NCBI GenBank assembly: GCA_015852425.1
Contig: JAAAIG010000484.1
Span: 1-29,248 of the forward strand
Length of the DNA: 29,248 bases
Direction of reading: 5' to 3'
DNA from: Gryganskiella cystojenkinii
Taxonomy: Eukaryota > Mortierellomycota > Mortierellomycetes > Mortierellales > Mortierellaceae
The translations under genes were made by a program, and so were the position numbers. Below, piece by piece: positions 23,053 to 29,248 of the stretch. How positions within the stretch are numbered: the stretch's first letter is position 1; each line of letters opens with the position of its first letter. The notes beneath the pieces are model-generated. The model searched no databases. It was not told the origin of the DNA and saw only the letters and a list, made by a program, of their open reading frames with translations.

Positions 23053-23454
23053 TTTTTTTCATGTAGCCCTCTGAAATGAAAAAAATGACAAAAAAGATTG
23101 TGGAGATATGGCTGTCTTCTGCCAACTCCATAGTATCTGGTTTTTTTTTTTTTTTGGTCCGCCTGGTTTTTTCTGGTCTCTTTTGCTTCTTCATCCTTTG
23201 AAGAAAAAAAAAGAGAAATCGGAAGAACCTCTGCGTTAACGACCCCTCCTTTAACCTAAAAAATCTATAATATAACGATTTGTATGAAACTAACAACAAC
23301 AACAAAAAAACACAATAAACACCAAAGACGTGAATAACTTGCAACGAAGAGTCATCTTCTATCTAAATTGACAAACTTCAAACACAAACGACCAAAACAA
23401 GGAAATTCCATTCATATGTTTTTTTAAGGGACTACTATAATACTTTTTTAAGAA
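23053..23454. other. Convergent 3' spacer between STT4 and the kinase-ankyrin gene
   Basis: This is A/T-rich DNA with T and A homopolymer runs and no coding signal. An AATAAA on the plus strand at 23314-23319 is a candidate polyadenylation signal for STT4, about 260 nt past the stop. No clear AATAAA was found for the opposing gene. Confidence 0.5.
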
Positions 23455-26400
23455 TTAGTGGGTTTTCTTGCCCATAGCACGAAACTTTCTAAAAAAGTTT
23501 TTACCACCATCAGGCGATTCTTGACCATCACCGTCGTGACCAGCTTTAGGGCCTGGACCATCCGGCATCCAAAACTCTGGAAGCGATCCTGCCGCAGTCT
23601 TGGGCTGGGTCGCCAATGGTAATTGCATAGGTCGTTCCTGGAATCGAGAAAGTGGCTGATATGCTGGCTGTTGTTGATTTTGACCGCTCGCGGCTGGGAA
23701 GCCGTGTTGGCTGATGAGCTCAATCTCAGGGCCTGAAGGACCCTCGACAGCGTAGAGATGGGTGGTTGGGATTGCGCCCAGAGACTGGGATGAGGTCTTG
23801 CCACCATAGAAACTGGGCCGATTGGCTGCGGTTGTTGAAGTAGTGCCTGTCGTCGCAATTGTATTGAACGACGACGCGGGCGAGAGTCGATCATGTGCAG
23901 GTGAGGTCGGCGATGAATACGAGTAGGTGGATCCGTTATGAACATAAGTCATGGAACCCTGCGAAGGCGCAGGCGAGGGCGCCGGTGCAGATGCGACGGC
24001 CAGAGCGCTGAGCAACGGACTCGATCGAACAGGTTTGCGTTTTCGGTTCAACGTCCTCTCTGCGACACGGATCCGGTTTCTCCGACCAGCCTCGCCAGTC
24101 CAGTTTCGCTCCAAGATCAGCAAGATACGGTTCTGAAGCGCCACCAGAGGCGGGTTCACTTGAGCGGCCACCGACTGTTGACAGGCGACGATGGCTTGTT
24201 CGATCTGCACAGGATCACTGCACTCGATCTCGTGTTCGAGCAAGTACCGCATTGAATCCAGTTGCAGGTAGTACGCCGCATGCGCGAGAGCAGCACCATG
24301 CATGACCAAGATATGGTTGGGATCCTCGCCTGATTTCTGTTGCAAGAGCTGTTGTTGGACCAAAGGGTTCTTTGAAGAGCCGCCGATGCGACGCGTACTG
24401 AGTGTGTTGGTCGATCGTTTCAAACCCTTGGAGGCGCGTTTCCGTTGCGCGTCTGTTGTAAGAGGCATGCTGGGATCCATTATGACCTCGACTGGCGGCA
24501 TGGTCCCAGGTCCAAAAGGCGCCATGTGAGTCGGATCTGCTCCCAAACGAAGAAGTGTCGCCAACGCTGTGACCGAATCATGATACCGGAGCAGCAACAA
24601 TAAGGGAGTCTCGCCTCGAAGGTTGGGTGTATCGATCGGTGAACCCGCCAAGACCAACAGTCGAATCTGGTCCTCCAACCCACCCTTCATCAAGACTTGG
24701 TTCTTCATTTGATAATACGCGCCTCCTGGAGGAGCCTGTGGATGTGCCGAAAGGAACACACCCCCGTCGTTCGTCGAGAGACTGAACACGGATTCGGAAT
24801 CTTCCTTGACCCGCAACAGAGCTTCTTGCTCTTGATCGTCTTGTTCGTTCACACGTTTCAGCGCCGCCTCTTGATCCTCATCATCATCTTTTTCATCTTC
24901 TGGGTTGGCGGGCTCGAGATCCAATAAGGAGAGTTGACTCAGTTTGGGATCCACAAGTCCGACACCTCCATCGCCTCCACCATTGAGTTCATCTTGACGG
25001 TATCGCTGATTAGATGCGTCCAGGACAGGGGGTGGTGCCGTCTCACAGACGAGATGCAAGGGCGTATTTCCTCCGCGCGGTTCTTTTCCCTCTACATTTG
25101 CACCAGCTCTAACCACCATATTCAAGGCCTGATACTTGTTTTTTCTCGCGACGGCAGCGCAGCACAGTACAGGCAATCGCTCGATCGGTTCAAACTCGTC
25201 CAGAATCGCGGCCGTGTTGGAAAGATGCTGCATTGAGGACTGTCGACGGTTCATGGGCGCTCGGCCGCTGCCTGAAGACGACCCGTTCGTGATGGATTGA
25301 TGCAAAGCATCGTTCAAAAACTGTTGAAGTTCCATCAAATCTCCATTTCTCGCTGCAGAATAGATGCAATTCGAGGTTTGCGCCTGAGGGACATCCTCGG
25401 AGGAGGTGATGGGGGTATATGATCCCCTAGCCGTCAGACCCAAGTTTGCGGCTGGGGCACCGCTCCCAGTCTGTTGAGGGGAAACACCTCCAGAGGGAGG
25501 ATTGGTTGGACTCCTAGGGATGCTACCACCTCGAGATCCGGAATCATCGCTCGAAAAGGACGAGGTGCGACCATGCTCTGAAAGTTGAGACAGGTTGTTG
25601 GCACGGTTGTTTTTGGGACGGTAGCGGGGTTCCATGTGTGAGATCCGTCGATTATGTAACGTGGCTGGTGGCTCTGGGAAGGCTGGAATCAAAAGTATGG
25701 AATCTCGAGGTCTGCCATCAATGACCAGTTGTGCGGGCTGGATCATTTGCTGCGTTTGCATGGTAGGCGGCTGGGTCAGATGGGTCGGTTGAGTAGGTAT
25801 CGGTGGTGCGGATGCCGCAGGAAGGTCGAGAGATTCGATCGTTGCCATAAAACTCTTGACGCGCCTGTGCTCATGTGCTCCATTGCTCTGGTTGGAACTA
25901 GCGTTGATGTTATTGTTATTGCCGTTGGTGTTGGTGTTGGCGGTGGCAGCAATAAGACTGTTTTCGATAATCCTGGCCGAGGACGATGCAGACTTGACGG
26001 TATGCCTCTCGGTAGACCTCCTGTCCTCTGAACTTTCGCGCCACTTGAAGAACGAAGGCATGGATTCCGTCTCCTCTGCTGGGCTCGCTCCAATGATAGA
26101 CTCCCGCCCTGTGTGAAAGAGCGCTGAGGGAGAGATGCTAGTCGAAGGCGAGACTGGCATCTCTGCGCCTGTGGGAGAAGTTGGGACGACCTGGGCCATC
26201 GAGGACGATGATCCATATTGGATGGGTATGCGGGCCGGTGATGGCGTCAATTCAGGGTCTAGAATTGGAAGCCCGCGGTTTTTCGGCATAGGTGTGGCCG
26301 TGTAGCCTTTCAAGATAAGATCCCAGTCGCTGTTGTCAGGGACATTCGTGGGCGAAGGCCAGGCGCCCATGGATGAGGAAGTGGTCGATGTTACTGGTAT

Positions 26401-28480
26401 TGGTGCAGTCGAGTCCGTCTGTTGGACGGGATTTGGAGATAAAGGCTGAATTGTGTTTGCCGGCGCGGAGATATTCTGGGGCGGCACTGGCGACGTTCCA
26501 GGTGCTGCCAAACTCTGAGCTGATGCTGTTGTCGTTGCAGCAGCGGTGACTGTGGTTACGACAGTGGATGCGACGACGGGTGCAGGTGCCACAGGTGCTG
26601 TGTTGAGGGGTATCGTGAAGAGCTTATCATCTGGCGAGACGGTCTTGATTTTATGTTGTAAACTAGAGGTGTCCAACGTCCGCGTGGTGACCGGTATAGC
26701 GTCGCGTTGTTGAATCTGCAAAGGTACCGACGCCAATCCGATCGTCCATGTCTCCACTGGTTTCAATGCGCTTTTGTCCTGTTCTGCGTCATGCTCGGCC
26801 TTTGAAGACGTATCCGATTTGGCTGCAGGCACCACAATGTGGGTTGTGACGATCGTTGACGCCTCTCCTGATGCTCCATTCTGGTTTGCTAGATGGGATG
26901 ATGCTGTGCTGTTGGAGAAACGAGAGGACGCCACAGTGGCAGCCAGGGACTTTTCGACAGAAGGCATCTCTGGTAAAGGTGGCGTCGGTGGGGCCGCCGA
27001 TCCTGGTTGGTAAGGTTGCATGTATTGCGCCTGTCGCTGCTGCTGGTACCGCTGTTGTTGTTGAAGCAGAAGCAATTGCTGTTGCTGCATCTTTACCCTC
27101 CATTCCGCCATAAGCTTCTCCAGTCGAGTCTTGACCTCTGAGAGATGTGGTCGATCTGAGGGACTGAGTTTCCAACAATCCTTGATCAGAGTCTCGTATT
27201 CGAGTCCCGGGCTACCCTTGATATTAGGCGGGATCGTGTCCTGACGTCCAAACATGACCCTTGTCGATAACCCTGGTAGGTTCAGATCCTTCTCGAAAGC
27301 GACTCTACCGGTGAGCAACTCGAACATGACCATACCCAGGGCATAGACTTCACTCCTATTCGAGTACGAGTTGGACGCCAGGACCTCTGGAGCGAGAAAC
27401 ACGACCGCCAGCGATCGTATCCTCTCCCACTCTGCGGTTGGTTTCGGGGGCATGCCGACCTCGGCTCGATTGTTGGGTCTTCCGAAATCGGTCAGGAGGG
27501 AAAGTCCCTGTAAAGAGACGAGGACGTTGGCAGAGTGAAGGTTCATGTGCTGAAGTCCCCGTTGATGCAAGAATTCGAGTCCAGAAGTGATATCGTGAAC
27601 GATCTGCAGTTGTTGCAAAGCATTGAGGTTGGTGCGCTGGTCCTTGATGTATTGTCGAAGGTTGCCCAGTGGGTGGTGCGGTACCACAAGACAAGTCAGG
27701 CCTTGGTCTCCGAGCTGGACGAGACCCAGCAGAGGGTTGGTATATTGAGACGGAGGCGTGATGAGCAATTGATGCACCTATGAATGTTTTTCCGGAATAG
27801 AAGCCCGTTAAAGATGGTGGAGGTGACAGTTAGTTGCAGGTAAGGTAATCAGGGGGAAGCAGGATGATGAAGTAGAGGGGGAGGACACCTCGAAAGAGCC
27901 ACAGATTGAACGAAGCGGATATAACGAAATGCAAAGGGGAAGATGGAAGAAAGGGGGTAAAGATCTGTTTGAGGTCGACGATGACTCTGCCGCTCTCCTC
28001 TCGACTCTGATGCTCTCCATCTTGTTCGACAACGTCAAACGCCTAGTTATTCTACTATAACACCACCCTTCCCAACTGAAGAAGTAAAAAAAAGATAGAA
28101 AATAGTGCCATTTTTGTTACCTCAAAGATGAGATCTGCAGGACGGTGATACTGCTTAATCGCCACGTTGACTACTGCTTGTGGTTGCTGTTGCTGTGATG
28201 TATGAAGTGGAATCTTGGCGGTGTGGAGAACACAGGTGGGCCCTGTCGTGACGGAGGGAACAAGTTCCTGCAGCTGACGTGGGTCAAACAGACGAACGGC
28301 CTGACGCGAGACCAGGTCTGCTAGCCAGGGGACATCCTGAGAGTCGATACCGAGAGGGGTGAGGAAAGGGACTGTTGCTGTAGCTGTTTGTTTCTGCTGC
28401 TGTGGTTGTTGTTGCTGGTGTTGGTGTTGTTGTTGAAGCGGCATCGGTTTTAAAGAGAGGTTGGAGGCGGTGGTTGCCAT
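23455..28480 (-). CDS. Kinase-like (probable pseudokinase) protein with ankyrin repeats
   Basis: Minus-strand exons are 28480-28121 and 27777-23455, joined in phase 0 (GAG|GTAACA, TTCATAG|GTG), giving 1560 residues. After a glutamine-rich N-terminus comes a protein-kinase fold, closest by eye to the tyrosine-kinase-like group. It has VAIK (Lys109), a possible helix-C Glu120, DFG (217-219), APE (249-251) and an EVYALG helix. The catalytic HRD is replaced by HMN (197-199), its following Lys by His201, and the glycine loop is degenerate, so phosphotransfer is doubtful although nucleotide binding may survive. Residues about 350-910 are Q-, S-, P- and T-rich and probably disordered. About four ankyrin-type repeats lie around 919-1320, including NTPLHLVCE and ETPLLLLL, followed by a basic tail. 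A scaffold or signalling role is inferred; partners are unknown. It converges on STT4. Confidence 0.85.
27778..28120 (-). other. 343-nt intron of the kinase-ankyrin gene
   Basis: It joins the beta-3 strand (VAIK) and the start of helix C to the rest of the kinase-like domain. It is the longest intron inferred here, and a partly open stretch lies inside it after an alternative CTAG. I searched this for a skipped exon and found no matching GT donor in frame, so one intron is preferred. Confidence 0.65.
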
Positions 28481-29208
28481 ATCAGTACCGAGTGTATGGT
28501 GATGACATGCAAAGTGAAATGTACTTGTTGGGTAATTGATGTGGACACAGCAATCAAAAAGAGAGATGTACTACTGTAGGCGTGCGTTTTGTTTGGGAAG
28601 GTGTACTCTAGGAAAACGGAAGGTTGGGGCAGTGCACCGAAATAGCGCAAAAGGGAAACCGCGGGAAAATAATAAGTCTACAGAGAAGGTGGAAGAAGGG
28701 GTGGGTAATGAACTGCTGAATGAATGTAAATGAAGAAAGACAAAGAGAATGAGGACGATGTGATGAAGAAGTCAATAAAAGAAGACAAAAAAAGGGACGC
28801 GCAGACCTCAGGGACTCCTTTCCCTCTCGGTTGATTTTTCTTTCCCTCTTAATCTCTCTTACTCTCCCTTTCTCTCGGCCTTTGCGTTGTGCCTTTCCCT
28901 TCCTAGTAGGCACCCTCGAATTGCGCCTCACCAAGAAACGGCCGTGGCCTTTGTCTTCAGTAGTCTCCTTTTTGCGAATTGCTTTTTTGAGCTCTTTCTT
29001 TCTCCACTTTACCACATACTCTTTTTTTCTCTCACTGTTCCCTCTTCAACAGCGGCAGCAGGCAGAGAAACGAGGTGAGATGGACAAAGAAATAACGTTC
29101 AGTCGTTGCTTTTCGAGAGCAATTTGGGCGGGAATGAAAATAAAATCATAAAAAAAGCGAAACGGACCCTGTCTCTCGCCGGGAGAGACAGCAGTCCCTA
29201 ACCTGAAC
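28481..29208. promoter_or_regulatory. Upstream region of the kinase-ankyrin gene
   Basis: There is no supported gene. The stretch at about 28660-28800 is purine-rich on the plus strand, that is pyrimidine-rich in the direction of the minus-strand gene, as expected for its leader. From about 28820 to 29040 the plus strand is C/T-rich. A perfect 9-bp inverted repeat lies at 29169-29191. No TATA or known operator could be assigned. Confidence 0.4.
29169..29191. repeat. Perfect 9-bp inverted repeat with 5-nt loop
   Basis: CTGTCTCTC and GAGAGACAG flank GCCGG, and the arms pair completely. It lies about 20 bp past the possible stop codon of the partial gene at the right edge. It could be a 3' stem-loop, a dyad binding site or chance. 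Confidence 0.6.
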
Positions 29209-29247
29209 TTACTTGAACTGACGACGTTCAGGAACGAGATTCTGGTA
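29209..29247 (-). CDS. Possible 3' end of a gene running off the right edge
   Basis: On the minus strand an open frame enters from the window edge and reads YQNLVPERRQFK, then TAA (29211-29209). Only 12 residues are visible. The same bases also fit a splice donor (TTCAA|GTAAGT), so this could instead be an internal exon, or chance. No family is recognised. Confidence 0.25.
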   Translation of the reverse strand, partial: YQNLVPERRQFK

Positions 29248-29248
29248 C

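Noticed and set aside
27808..28038. A skipped exon inside the kinase-ankyrin intron
   Set aside because: An acceptor-like CTAG and an open stretch exist, but no in-frame GT donor follows. The direct junction already gives a plausible helix C (FEVHQLL).

Overview
The window is a stretch of eukaryotic nuclear chromosome, almost certainly from a filamentous fungus. The basis is dense protein genes, introns mostly of about 75-185 bp, pyrimidine-rich leaders and fungal-type orthologues. Codon use, low-complexity Q/N/S/P tracts and the large ankyrin-kinase gene suggest an early-diverging lineage such as Mortierellomycota or Mucoromycota, but that placement is my inference. No tRNA, rRNA, CRISPR array, prophage or transposon was recognised.

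Layout, left to right. About 1.36 kb of non-coding DNA leads into KCS1 (+, 1363-5070), an inositol hexakisphosphate kinase with a single GC-AG intron. A convergent 626-bp spacer separates it from a minus-strand gene (9114-5697) encoding a polytopic membrane protein that carries a GT31-type and a GT32-type glycosyltransferase domain in one polypeptide. A 469-bp spacer, likely a divergent promoter with an ACGCGT box, separates that gene from POL1 (+, 9584-15525, 15 exons), the DNA polymerase alpha catalytic subunit. After 869 bp comes STT4 (+, 16395-23052, 8 exons), the type III alpha phosphatidylinositol 4-kinase. A 402-bp convergent spacer follows, then a minus-strand gene (28480-23455) for a kinase-like domain plus ankyrin repeats. 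The last 770 bp are promoter-like, with a possible 3' end of another minus-strand gene at the right edge.

KCS1 and STT4 both belong to inositol/phosphoinositide metabolism and POL1 to DNA replication. I see no sign that the five genes form a functional cluster. The least conventional proteins are the GT31-GT32 fusion, which has an extra C-terminal beta-type repeat domain, and the probable pseudokinase with ankyrin repeats. Other points of interest are a GC-AG intron just upstream of essential catalytic motifs, two 8-9 nt first coding exons and a 45-nt intron. All exon boundaries were assigned by eye from splice consensus, reading phase and protein-family conservation, not from transcript data.
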